A stretch of DNA of 64,000 bases, taken from contig CAWKBS010000005.1 of assembly GCA_963847985.1 (NCBI GenBank), positions 62,001-126,000 on the forward strand, written 5' to 3'. The translations under genes were made by a program, and so were the position numbers. The stretch comes from JAIBJN01 sp963847985 (GTDB lineage Bacteria; Actinomycetota; Thermoleophilia; Gaiellales; Gaiellaceae). Below, in pieces: positions 23,860 through 33,154 of this stretch (position 1 is the first letter of the stretch; each line of letters starts with the position of its first letter). Under the pieces are notes generated by a model. The model was not told the origin of the DNA, ran no database searches, and saw only the letters and a program-made list of their open reading frames with translations.

Positions 23860-25137
23860 CTAACGGAGGGCGGCGAGCTCGCGGCGGCCGACCGGCGTGC
23901 CCGCGTCCAGCCACTGCGAGAGGCGGTGGGGCGAGAAGAGCTCGTCGGTCACCATGGCGGCCGCTCCGATGACGCCGCCGAGGCCCTCGAGCGTCGATCT
24001 CTTGACGACGAGGTCGCGGGTCGCAAGCGGGAGGGAGCGGCGGTAGACGCTCTCCCGGATCGTCGCGAGCAGCAGGTCGCCGGCGCCCGCGACGCCGCCG
24101 CCGATGACGATCAGCGACGGGTTGAAGAAGTTCACGATGCCGGCGAGCATCCGGCCGATCTGCCGGCCCGCATTGGTGATCAGCTCGACGCTCGCCGGGT
24201 CGCCGTGGGCGGCGGCGCGCGAGAGGTCGCGCGCGTCGAGCGAGCCCTTCTCGTCGAGGAGCGCGGCAAGGAACTCGCTGCGACCCTCACGCGCGAGGCG
24301 CTCGGCGTCGCGGCCGAGCGCGCCGCCGCCGGCGAACGCCTCGAGGCAGTTCACGTTCCCGCAGCGGCAGACGACGTCCTCGCCGTCGACGTCGAGGATC
24401 TGGATGTGCCCGACATCGCCCGCGCATCCCTGGGCGCCCCGGTGCAGGCGTCCCTCGACCACGATTCCGGCGCCGATGCCCGTGCCGATCTTGATGAAGA
24501 CGACATTCTCGTGCTCGCGCGCGATGCCGGCGCGCAGCTCGCCGAGCGCCATCACGTTGACGTCGTTGTCGACCCAGACCGGGACGTCGTAGTCCGAGAA
24601 GCGCTCTCGCACCGGATGGCGGTCCCAGCCCGGCATGATCGGCGGCGCGATCGGCCGGCTCGAGTGGAACTCGACCGGGCCCGGCAGCCCGATGCCGATC
24701 CCCCAGAGCTTCCCAGGAAGGTCGTCGGCCTCGGCCAGGCACTGCTGGAAGAGCTCGTCCACGTGGTCGAGCACGAGGTCGGCGCCGGCGGCGATGTCGT
24801 ACGGCTCCTCGACGTGCACGATGATCTGGCCGGCGAGGTCGGCGACGGCGATGTCGACGCTCGTGGCGCCCAGGTCGGCGACGAGCAGATGGCCGGCGTC
24901 CGCCCGGAAGCGGAGGAGCCGGGGCGCCCGCCCGCCGGTCGACGGCCCGAGCTCGCCCTCGGCGAGGAGCCCGTACTCGACGAGCTCGGCGACTCGCTGG
25001 GTCACGACTGCGCGAGTCAGGCCCGTCGCGTGCATCAGCCGCGGCCGGGTCGAGGAGCCGTGCGTGCGGACGAAGTCGAGCACCGTGACGAGGCCGTTGA
25101 GGCTCTCCTCAGCCGGGCCGGACACCGTTCGCGCCAT
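23860..25137 (-). CDS. ROK-family transcriptional regulator
   Basis: The 425-residue product combines an N-terminal winged helix (RPRLMHATGLTRAVVTQRVAELVEYGLLAEG) with a ROK sugar-kinase-like domain from about residue 80: LLVADLGATSVDIAVADL, GIGLPGPVEF, WVDNDVNVMALGELRAG, IKIGTGIGAGIVVEG and the zinc motif with CRCGNVNC. It is thus a sugar-responsive repressor, possibly with residual kinase sites. The ATG is supported by GAGGAGG a few bases upstream. It is upstream of the isomerase and Gfo/Idh genes on the same strand and divergent from the large ThuA gene, and could control both. Confidence 0.9.
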   Translation of the reverse strand: MARTVSGPAEESLNGLVTVLDFVRTHGSSTRPRLMHATGLTRAVVTQRVAELVEYGLLAEGELGPSTGGRAPRLLRFRADAGHLLVADLGATSVDIAVADLAGQIIVHVEEPYDIAAGADLVLDHVDELFQQCLAEADDLPGKLWGIGIGLPGPVEFHSSRPIAPPIMPGWDRHPVRERFSDYDVPVWVDNDVNVMALGELRAGIAREHENVVFIKIGTGIGAGIVVEGRLHRGAQGCAGDVGHIQILDVDGEDVVCRCGNVNCLEAFAGGGALGRDAERLAREGRSEFLAALLDEKGSLDARDLSRAAAHGDPASVELITNAGRQIGRMLAGIVNFFNPSLIVIGGGVAGAGDLLLATIRESVYRRSLPLATRDLVVKRSTLEGLGGVIGAAAMVTDELFSPHRLSQWLDAGTPVGRRELAALR

Positions 25138-25541
25138 GCAGACCTCCTCGGGCGGAAAGGGTACTGATGCCGTACGTCGATCCGGTCGGATCGCACTTCT
25201 TACGATAACGGTAAACACATAGTTCTCCAAGCGACTCACTTCTCTTGCAATCCAGCAGAAGATGGCGTAGGGTCGCGGCCAATGGCTCCGACGACGGTGC
25301 CTCCGCTGCCGTTGCAGGCAGTCGAGAGCTCGGCCTCTCAGGCCCGCACATGCGCGCTCTTGACCGGCGGGAAGACCGACCTGGAGGTGAGGATGGCGAG
25401 AGAGCTCGCAGCGTGTGGGATCATCGGCGTCACGAGATCGCCCGCGCGGTGAGTCGAGGGACGCTTGACCGGCAGCACTTCCTGACACGACGGCGACGGC
25501 CGTCCACGAGAAATCCCGTTTAGGGGGAGGGGAATGCTCAG
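25138..25541. other. 404-bp divergent intergenic region
   Basis: This is the only gene-free stretch over 300 bases. Near the ROK gene it holds a CGATCC-GGTC-GGATCG palindrome (25178-25193) and an AT-richer part with TTAC-N7-GTAA (25200-25214). The remainder up to the ATG at 25542 shows no convincing frame or RNA fold. AGGGGGAGGGG just before the ATG is the likely ribosome-binding site of the ThuA gene. Confidence 0.5.
25200..25214. promoter_or_regulatory. Candidate operator TTAC-N7-GTAA
   Basis: TTAC-GATAACG-GTAA stands in an AT-rich island about 65 bases before the ROK regulator start. A position between the ROK gene and the divergent sugar gene suits an operator, but no ROK motif is proven here. 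Confidence 0.3.
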
Positions 25542-28500
25542 ATGAGAAAGCTTCGTTGGCTGGTGGCACTGGTCGTCGCCAGCATGGCCCTTGTTCTCTC
25601 TGCGAGCGCGCAGGCCGCTCCGGCCGAGTTCGTCGTCCTCGTGTACACGGGGAACGACGGGTCGCAGGCGGCCAACGTCGACGCCGGCGTGAGGGAGATC
25701 CGCAAGCTCTCGCGCGAGAAGAACTTCAACATCGTCGTCACCGACCGCACCCGCGAGTTCGACAAGCATCGGCTCGTGCGGTACGACGCCGTTCTCTTCC
25801 TCAACACGAACGGCAGCCCGCTCGGCCCGAACGAGGAAGCAGCCTTCGAGGCGTGGTTCCGCGCCGGCGGCGGCTTCATGGGCGTCAACTCGGCGATCGA
25901 GACCGAGCCCGAGTGGCAGTTCCTGACCGACATCCTCGGCGCCCGCGCGTCGGGCAAGACCGCCGCGCAGCGCGGCACGGTCAAGGTCGCCGACCGCGTC
26001 CACGACGCGAGCAAGAACAACGACGAGTACTGGGATCGCTCCGAGCAGTGGTACAACTTCACGGCCAACGTCCGCGGCATCAGCCACGTCCTCGCCACGG
26101 TCGTCGAGGAGCCGTTCGCGAAGCAGCCCGACTACCGGGTGCTGGACGCGATCGCCGGCGGCACGATGGGCGCCGACCACCCGGTCGCCTGGTGCAAGGA
26201 CTACCAGGGCGGCCGCTCCTTCTACACCGCGCTCGGCACGACGCCGGCGAGCTACGACGCCGACCTCAGCGAGCACCTGTACGGAGCCCTGCGCTGGACG
26301 GCCGGCGTCGCCGACCCCGTCTACAGCGACTGCGGCGCCACCGTGCTCGCCAACTACCAGATGAACTTCGTGGCGGCTCCGCCGAACCTGAGCGAGCCGA
26401 TCGGCTTCGACGTCCTGCCCGACGGCAGCGGCCGCGTCATCCAGACCGACCGCCGCGGCGGCGTCCGGCTCCACGACCCGGCCACCAACTCGACCACGCT
26501 TCTGGCCACCATCCCCGTCTACATCGCCAACGAGGACGGGATGTACGGCCCGGAGGTCGACAACAACTTCAACACGAACAAGTGGGTGTACCTCTTCTAC
26601 TCGCCGCCGACCGTCGAGGACGTGAAGCAGTCCAACGGCTCGACGGCGCACGATCACGACGCCGCTGAACGACCCGGCGACGCCGCAGAACGAGCAGAAC
26701 GCTCCCAACTTCGCCTCGTCGCTGAGCGCCTGGGACCAGTACGTCGGGTACTTCCAGCTCTCGCGCTTCAAGTTCGTCGAGGCGACGGCGACGACGCCGG
26801 CCCACCTCGATCTCGCCAGCGAGCAGCAGATCCTCCGCGTGGACAACAACCGCGGCGCCTGCTGCCACGTCGCCGGCGACATCGACTTCGACTCCCACAA
26901 CAACCTGTGGATGGTCACGGGTGACGACACGCCGGCCGGCGGCGGCAACTCCGGCGGCTTCGGCCCGTTCAACGGCCAGCTCACGAACGAGAGCCAGACG
27001 CTCGCCATCGCCAACGCGACGGGCGGCACGTTCACGCTCACGTTCGACGGCCAGACGACGGCGCCGATCTCCGCCGTTCCCGCTCGACAACCTCGCGATC
27101 GAGTCCGCCCTCGAGGCGCTCTCGAACCTCGACGACGTCGCCGTGACGGGAACGGGGACGCGGACGATCAACTTCCGCGGCAACGTGGCGGAGACGAACG
27201 TCCCGCAGATGACCGGCGACGCCTCCGGCCTCACGTCGGCCACGACGGCGACGCTCACGATCGCCATGGCCACGATCAACAACGGCCAGGGCATCAACAT
27301 CCCGGCCGACGGCGGCCTCTTCAACGGGCCGCACGTCGACGCCCGGCGGACCGGTCAGAACACGGGCGACCTCCGCGCGAAGCTGCTGCGGATCACGGTC
27401 AAGGCGGGCGACATCACGCCGGCCGAGGAGAACTCCTTCCGCGGGGCCTACACGGTCCCGGCAGGGAACCTCTTCCCGGTAGGCACGGCCCGGACCCGGC
27501 CCGAGATCTACGCGATGGGCTTCCGCAACCCGTTCCGGCTGACCCTGGACAAGAACGACGTCGCCTACATCAGCGACTACTCGCCGGACTCGCAGGTCCC
27601 CGTGAAGTTCCGCGGGCCTGCGGGCACCGGGCGCTTCCAGGTCGTGGACGAAGCCCGCCAACTACGGCTGGCCGCTCTGCTACCAGCCCGACCTGCCGTA
27701 CTACAAGTGGGACTTCAACACGTCGACCCCGCTCCCGAGCGCGGCGGCGCCCGAGGTCCACGAGTGCGACAACCCGACCCGCGGCCCGCAGAACACGTCC
27801 CGCTGGGTCGCGAACGGCGGTCCCGCGGTCGAGCCGGGCCTCGAGTACGGGCCTCCGATCAAGCGGTCGGAGATCTGGTACTCGTACCGCGACAACCAGG
27901 CCGCCGAACGGTCCGCTCGGGACGCCGTGCTTCGCCAACTCGTACGGGCCCGGAGCACCGTGCCACGCCGGTCGCCGGGATGTGCCCGCAGCTCTTCCCG
28001 GAGCTCTTCACGGGAGGCGTCGGCCCGCACGGCACGGCGCCGTACGACTACGACCCGTCCAACCCGAGCCCGACGAAGTTCCCGCCGTACTACGACGGGT
28101 CCTTCATCATCGGGGAGTTCACGCAGGACACCATGCGCGAGGTCAAGCTCGACTCGCAGGGCAGGGTCTTCAAGATCAACCAGGCCCTGAACTGCGGGCC
28201 GGCCCCGCCCCTCGCCGACGCGGCCGTTCCTGTGCGACAACCCGATGGACATGGAGTTCGGTCCTGACGGCAACCTCTACCTGCTCACCTACGGCGACGG
28301 GTTCTTCAACATCAACCCCGACGCCGCCATGGAGCGGTTCGAGTACGTGAAGGGCAAGCGGGCCCCGGTCGTCTCCGTCAGCGCGACGCCGACGAGCGGC
28401 CAGGAGCCGCTGGTGGTCAGCTTCAACGGCACGGCCACCGACGCCGATCCGGGCGACGCTCTCAGCTACGCCTGGGACTTCGACAGCAACGGCACGACCG

Positions 28501-29352
28501 ACTCGACCGAGGAGGACCCGACGCACACGTACACGACGACGGGCGTCTTCGTGGCGAGGCTGACGGTCACCGACTCGAACGGCCTGAGCGGCTCGGCCAA
28601 CACGACGATCACGGTCGGCAACACGGCGCCGACGGTCACGGTCAACACGCCGGTCGAGGGCGGCACGTTCGCCTTCGGCGACAACATCCCGTTCACGGTC
28701 ACGGTCACCGACCCGGAGGACGGGGCGATCAACTGCGCGGAGGTCGCCGTCACCTTCGTGCTCGCCCACGACTCGCACGGCCACGCCGAGGCGACCGTCA
28801 ACGGCTGCAGCGGCGTCCTGCCGACTGATGTCTCCGGCGCGACCCACGGCGGGAACGTGTGGGGCGTGATCAGCGCTTCGTACACGGACCACGGCGACGG
28901 CGGCGTGCCGCCACTGACGACCGTTGTCGCAGAACAACATCCGCCAGAAGAAGAACGAGGTCGAGAACGTCCTCAACCAGTCCGGGACGAACGTCGCTCG
29001 CGTCGACCGACGTCGGCGGCGGGTCTCCAGCGCGGCAGCCTCAGCGCCGGCGACTGGATGGAGCTGAACGGACCCTTCAACCTGACCAACATCAACGCGC
29101 TCACGTTCCGGGTGACCGGCGGCACGAACGGCGCCGCGTCCGGAACGGTCGAGCTCTGGCGCGACGCGATCAACGCGGCCGGCGGAGGCACGCTGGTCTC
29201 GAGCCAGACGATCACCGGCACCGCCGCCGGGACGTACGCGAGCCAGACGTTCCCGCTCGTGGATCCCGGCGGAGCGCACAGGCTGTTCCTCGTCTTCGCG
29301 AACGCGAACACGTACAGCCTCAACTGGGTCGAGTTCGTCGGACCGGGGGTGA
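25542..29352 (+). pseudogene. Secreted ThuA - glucose/sorbosone dehydrogenase - PKD multidomain protein (ten frameshifts in this sequence)
   Basis: Read through ten single-base insertions, the gene gives 1266 residues. A signal peptide (LVVASMALVLSASAQA) is followed by a ThuA-like domain (about 25-260), a six-bladed glucose/sorbosone dehydrogenase propeller (about 270-900) interrupted by an inserted repeat domain, a PKD domain (APVVSVSATPTSGQEPLVVS onward) and a C-terminal carbohydrate-binding-like domain ending WVEFVGPG. Insertions lie near 26649, 27077, 27650, 27901, 27967, 28221, 28922, 29019, 29030 and 29345. The corrected length divides exactly by three and every piece matches the family, so errors are likelier than decay. 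It probably binds and oxidises glycans outside the cell. Confidence 0.75.
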
Positions 29353-29384
29353 GCGGTCCCGTAGAAGAGACTCGCACGCTCAGA

Positions 29385-29413
29385 GGGGGCGCCGCGACGG
29401 GCGCGGCGCCCCC
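29385..29413 (+). terminator. Strong GC hairpin after the ThuA gene
   Basis: GGGGGCGCCGCG (29385-29396) and CGCGGCGCCCCC (29402-29413) form a perfect 12-bp stem with a 5-base loop. It lies 33 bases after the reconstructed TGA at 29350 and 50 bases before the next ribosome-binding region. No T-run follows, as is common in actinobacteria. Confidence 0.65.
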
Positions 29414-29463
29414 GCTCTCTCCGCCAGGCAGGGGGCGAAATCGTTCGACAGGAGGTTCGGGAC

Positions 29464-30693
29464 ATGGAGAAAGAGCACAGCCTCAACCGCAAGCAGTTCC
29501 TGGGCGCGGCCGCCGGAGCTGCTGCGGCGGCCGGGCTTGCAGGGCCGTGGGCCTCGAAGGCCATGGCGACGGACGGCCCCACCGCGGGCCGGAACGCGCT
29601 GATCACGATCCGCACGCTCGGGGTCCAGCAGTTCTCGATCCGAGACGCCACGGGGCGGCTCGGCGTGACGAACAACCCCACGCCGACGATGGGCTTCCTG
29701 GGCGGTCCCGACTTCCCGGACGATCCCAACGACCTCGGGCCGCTCGTGCCGCTTCCGGGCGGGTTCGCCGAGGTGTTCGAGTACCTCGCGTCGATCGATT
29801 ACGCGGGCATCGAGTTCTTCAGCTTCAACCAGAACGTCGGCACGCTCGGGCGGCAGCCGACGATCGAGGAGATCCGCGGCTACCTGGACGCGGCCGGGCT
29901 CATGGCCCACGGCACCCACACGGGCTCCATCGCCGCCATGTACGACCCGGCGACCGGCGGCCTCTCGGCCAACGGGCTCACCCAGGTCGCGAACGCGCAC
30001 ATCCTCGGCTACGACATGATCGGAACCGCCGGAGACCCGAGCGGTCGCACCACGCTCGAGGACAACCCGACCAACCCGAACCAGATCGGGTGGCAGGAGG
30101 CCGCGCGGAGGGCGAACGTGATCGGGGCGGCGCTCAGGGCGGAGGGCATCCGCTACTACTTCCACCCCGAGCAGAACACGTTCCGCTTCTTCGACCCGGT
30201 CGCGAACCCGCAGCTCGCGGATACGCACCTGATCTCCTGGTTCTCGGACAACACGAACCGGGAGCTCGTGTTCTTCACGCCGGACATCCTGCACTCCTAC
30301 TCGGGCCGCGCCCGCTTCCCGCATCCGGTGAACGGGCCCGACTTCGACCCGTATGCCTGGGTCACGTCCGACCCGAAGCGGTTCATCGGCTACCACCTGA
30401 AGGACGGCAACAGGAACCCGACGTGGCCCGGCCCGCCCTCGGGAGGGCCCTACACGCAGACGTTCCTCAGGACGCCGACCTTCACGGACGCCGTCGGCGT
30501 CGGTGAGGGGCAGCTCGGCCAGGGCACGGATCCCGACCCGGCCGTGAAGAGCTTCAAGCAGTTCATCGAGGTCAAGGGCAAGTACAACCGCATGCACATG
30601 ATCGAGAGCGACAGCGGCCCCGGCGGCTCCGCCGACCAGGGCAGGTCGCTCCGCCACGCCAAGATCAGCATGAAGTGGCTCCTGGACAAGTAG
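29464..30693 (+). CDS. Exported sugar phosphate isomerase/epimerase-like TIM-barrel protein
   Basis: The 409-residue product begins with a Tat-like signal: SLNRKQFLGAAAGAAAAAGLAG, with a single Arg instead of twin Arg, so export is probable but the route is unsure. The mature part resembles sugar phosphate isomerases/epimerases (YAGIEFFSFNQNVGTLGRQP near residue 118, YYFHPEQNTFRFFD near 230, GYHLKDGNRNP near 305, HMIESDSGPGG near 378). AGGAGG lies 7-12 bases before the ATG. A paralogue follows, and the ThuA-dehydrogenase gene precedes it, which points to processing of an oxidised sugar outside the membrane. Confidence 0.82.
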   Translation: MEKEHSLNRKQFLGAAAGAAAAAGLAGPWASKAMATDGPTAGRNALITIRTLGVQQFSIRDATGRLGVTNNPTPTMGFLGGPDFPDDPNDLGPLVPLPGGFAEVFEYLASIDYAGIEFFSFNQNVGTLGRQPTIEEIRGYLDAAGLMAHGTHTGSIAAMYDPATGGLSANGLTQVANAHILGYDMIGTAGDPSGRTTLEDNPTNPNQIGWQEAARRANVIGAALRAEGIRYYFHPEQNTFRFFDPVANPQLADTHLISWFSDNTNRELVFFTPDILHSYSGRARFPHPVNGPDFDPYAWVTSDPKRFIGYHLKDGNRNPTWPGPPSGGPYTQTFLRTPTFTDAVGVGEGQLGQGTDPDPAVKSFKQFIEVKGKYNRMHMIESDSGPGGSADQGRSLRHAKISMKWLLDK

Positions 30694-30737
30694 CTACGAG
30701 CCGTCAATCGCCCAACGGGCGGAAGGAGGGGAAGTTG

Positions 30738-31831
30738 ATGGAGGGAGAGGTCAAGGGCCTGAGCCGAAAGCAGTTCCTCGGCGCGGCCGCCGCGACCGCC
30801 GGAGCGGCCGCGGGCACAGCGATTCTGGCGAAGACGGCGCCTTCGGCGTTCGCCAACACGCCACGAATCCCCGCGGGCAGGCGCGGCATCATCCTGTTCA
30901 GCATCCGCGACCGCATCTCGGCGTCGGCGACATCGGCCGGAAGCGCGGAAGGGATCCCGTACGGGTTCGTGCAGTGCTTCGACGGCTCGCCGAGATCGGC
31001 TACCGGACGGTCGAGTTCGCCGGCTACAACCAGAGCACGTCGATCCTCGGCCGGCAGATCACGCCGGCCGAGATCCGCACGGCGCTCGACAACGCCGGCC
31101 TCGAGGCCAACGGCAGCCACGGGACGATCCCGAGCACGATCACGGACGCGACGCTGACCGCGTTCGACGCCTACTGCAACACAGCGGCCACTATCGGCCA
31201 GAACTACATCGGGACGGGCAACGACCCGACGAACAGCAACTTCAAGGCCGACTGGGACGCCGCCTGCGAGCGGTGGAACATCCTCGGCGAGCGTGCCCGG
31301 ACTGGCTTCGGCCTCCGGCTGTACACGCACAACCACGACAACGCGTACGGCTTCCTGCTCGACAGCGGCCCGCTCGACACACTCGGCCGCCCGACCCGCT
31401 CGTCCGGGCATCCGGAAGCTCGAGTACTTCCTCACGTGCACGGACAAGCGGTACGTGCACCTCGAGATGGACGTCTACTGGGCGCACGTGGCCCAGCACC
31501 GCTTCATCGCCTACACGAACCCGGACGGCGTCGCTCACGCCGAACATCTTCGACCCGGGCGGGCTCGCGGCCGCGAACTCGCAGCGGTACACGATCTTCC
31601 ACTTCAAGGACGGGCTCCGGAACTCCGACCCGCCCGGCGTGGGGAACGGGTACAGCTTCGTCCCGTTCGGCCTGGGCAGCATCGACTTCGCGACCTTCAT
31701 GCGACCGGATCGGCCAGCGCAAGGAGAAGAACCCCAACTGGGAGCAGGACAACGCCCCCGGCGGTACGGCCAACCCCGGCCAGTCGTTCCAGTTCGCGGA
31801 GATCTCCTACAACAACATGGCAGCGCTCTAG
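30738..31831 (+). pseudogene. Second exported TIM-barrel isomerase-like protein (four frameshifts in this sequence)
   Basis: This is a paralogue of the preceding gene, with signal GLSRKQFLGAAAATAGAAAG and matching blocks (VEFAGYNQSTSILGRQITP; FHFKDGLRNSDPPGVGNGY; APGGTANPGQSFQFAEIS). The frame is broken by one missing G near 30973 and by extra bases near 31405, 31530 and 31707. Correcting these gives 363 residues up to the TAG at 31831. GGAGGGG precedes the ATG at 30738. No other in-frame damage is seen, so sequence error is likely, though real decay of one copy is possible. Confidence 0.7.
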
Positions 31832-31848
31832 CCGCACTGACGACGGAA

Positions 31849-31877
31849 CGGGGCGCCGGCCAGCCGGCGCCCCGTTT
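31849..31877 (+). terminator. GC hairpin with short T-run after the isomerase pair
   Basis: CGGGGCGCCGGC (31849-31860) pairs perfectly with GCCGGCGCCCCG (31863-31874), followed by TTT. The inner pairs must open to make a loop. It shares the GGGGCGCC core with the hairpin at 29385 and should end the upstream transcript before the ebo cluster. Confidence 0.75.
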
Positions 31878-31896
31878 CACTCCAGGATCAGCCACA

Positions 31897-32001
31897 ATGG
31901 CAAACCTGTTTTCCCAGACGGCCGTAGGGAAGGTTGCCTCTCCGTCATCCGTCCAGCGCAGCACGAACTCGGGAGCGCCGTCGCCCGATGTCTACCTCTG
32001 A
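31897..32001 (+). CDS. Possible 34-residue small ORF upstream of the ebo cluster
   Basis: An ATG at 31897 opens 34 codons (MANLFSQTAVGKVASP onward) that end in TGA 14 bases inside the next gene, in another frame. A weak AGGA lies 10 bases upstream. The next gene lacks a good ribosome-binding site, so translational coupling through this frame is possible. Nothing else supports it. Confidence 0.25.
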   Translation: MANLFSQTAVGKVASPSSVQRSTNSGAPSPDVYL

Positions 32002-33154
32002 GAAGACCGGGCTCTGGCTGATCGGGGCCCGCGGCTCGGTCGCGACCACGACCATCGCCGGCGCCGCCGCGCTCAGCGACGGCCTCGTCCAGCCGACCGG
32101 GCTCGTCACCGAGCTGCCGCCGTTCGCCGGCATCGGCCTGCCGGCGGTGTCCGACCTCGTCTTCGGCGGCCACGACCTGGCCGAGACGCCGCTCTCGGAC
32201 CGCGCCCAGGCCCTGGCGCAAGCCGGCGTGATCCCTTCCTGGCTGCCGGCCGCCGTCGGGCCGGCCCTGGCCGAGGCCGAGGCCAACCTCCGCCCCGGCA
32301 TTCCGCCGGACGAGCTCGGCGGGCGCCCGCTCGACCACGTCCGCGCCGTCCAGCGCGCGATCGAGGCGTTTCGCGACCGGCACCGGCTCGGCCGGGTCGT
32401 GGTCGTCAATGTCTCCTCGACGGAAGCTCCGCCCGACCTTCCTCACCAGAGCGCCGCGGCGCTCGAGGACGCCCTGCGGCGCGGGCTCCCCGTGCTCTCC
32501 GCGACCGGCCTCTACGCCTACGCCGCGCTCGACGCGGGCTGCCCGTACGTCGATTTCACGCCGTCTCTCGGGACGAACGTCCCGGCCCTCTTCGAGCTCG
32601 CCCGCGCCCGCCGTGTTCCCTACGCGGGGAACGACGGCAAGACCGGCGAGACGCTGCTGAAGACGGCCCTTGCGCCGGTCTTCGTCAGCCGCGCGCTCCA
32701 GGTCCGCTCGTGGACGGCGAGCAACATCCTCGGCGGCGGCGACGGCGAGGCCCTCGCCGACCCCGACCGGGCGCGCGCCAAGCTCGACTCGAAGCGGCGC
32801 GCGCTCCAGGGGATCCTCGGCGACGAGGTCGAGCTGCCCATCGGGATCCAGTACGTCGCCGACATGGGCGAGTGGAAGACCGCCTGGGACCACATCTCCT
32901 TCGAGGGCTTCCTGGGCACCCGGATGCGCATGCAGTTCATCTGGGAGGGCTGCGACTCGGCCCTCGCCGCACCGCTCGTGCTCGACCTGGGCCGCCTCGT
33001 CGCGCGGGCGCACGAAGCCGGGATCGCCGGCCCGCTCGCCGAGCTCGCGTTCTTCTTCAAGGACCCGCTGGGAACGGACGAGCATCGTCTGGAGCAGCAG
33101 TTCGAGCTTCTCTGCGACTGGGCCGCCGGCCTGGCGGTGAAGGCGCCGGCATGA
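31988..33154 (+). CDS. myo-Inositol-1(3)-phosphate synthase family protein heading the ebo cluster
   Basis: Family members convert glucose 6-phosphate to inositol 1(3)-phosphate with bound NAD. The 388-residue product has the NAD-binding loop GLWLIGARGSVATTT near residue 7, DFTPSLGTNVPAL near 190, GNDGKTGETLLKTAL near 213, SWTASNILGGGDGEAL near 240 and DSKRRALQGILGD near 268, all typical. The ATG at 31988 is used because the glycine-rich loop begins soon after. It overlaps the UbiA gene (ATGA). In the classical ebo operon this place belongs to a dehydroquinate-synthase-like cyclase (EboD), so the cluster may start from an inositol phosphate. Confidence 0.88.
   Translation: MSTSEKTGLWLIGARGSVATTTIAGAAALSDGLVQPTGLVTELPPFAGIGLPAVSDLVFGGHDLAETPLSDRAQALAQAGVIPSWLPAAVGPALAEAEANLRPGIPPDELGGRPLDHVRAVQRAIEAFRDRHRLGRVVVVNVSSTEAPPDLPHQSAAALEDALRRGLPVLSATGLYAYAALDAGCPYVDFTPSLGTNVPALFELARARRVPYAGNDGKTGETLLKTALAPVFVSRALQVRSWTASNILGGGDGEALADPDRARAKLDSKRRALQGILGDEVELPIGIQYVADMGEWKTAWDHISFEGFLGTRMRMQFIWEGCDSALAAPLVLDLGRLVARAHEAGIAGPLAELAFFFKDPLGTDEHRLEQQFELLCDWAAGLAVKAPA

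Noticed and set aside
25542..31831. Programmed ribosomal frameshifting as the cause of the broken frames
   Set aside because: There are too many shifts, at unrelated sequences and mostly in the same direction, with no slippery heptamers or following pseudoknots.
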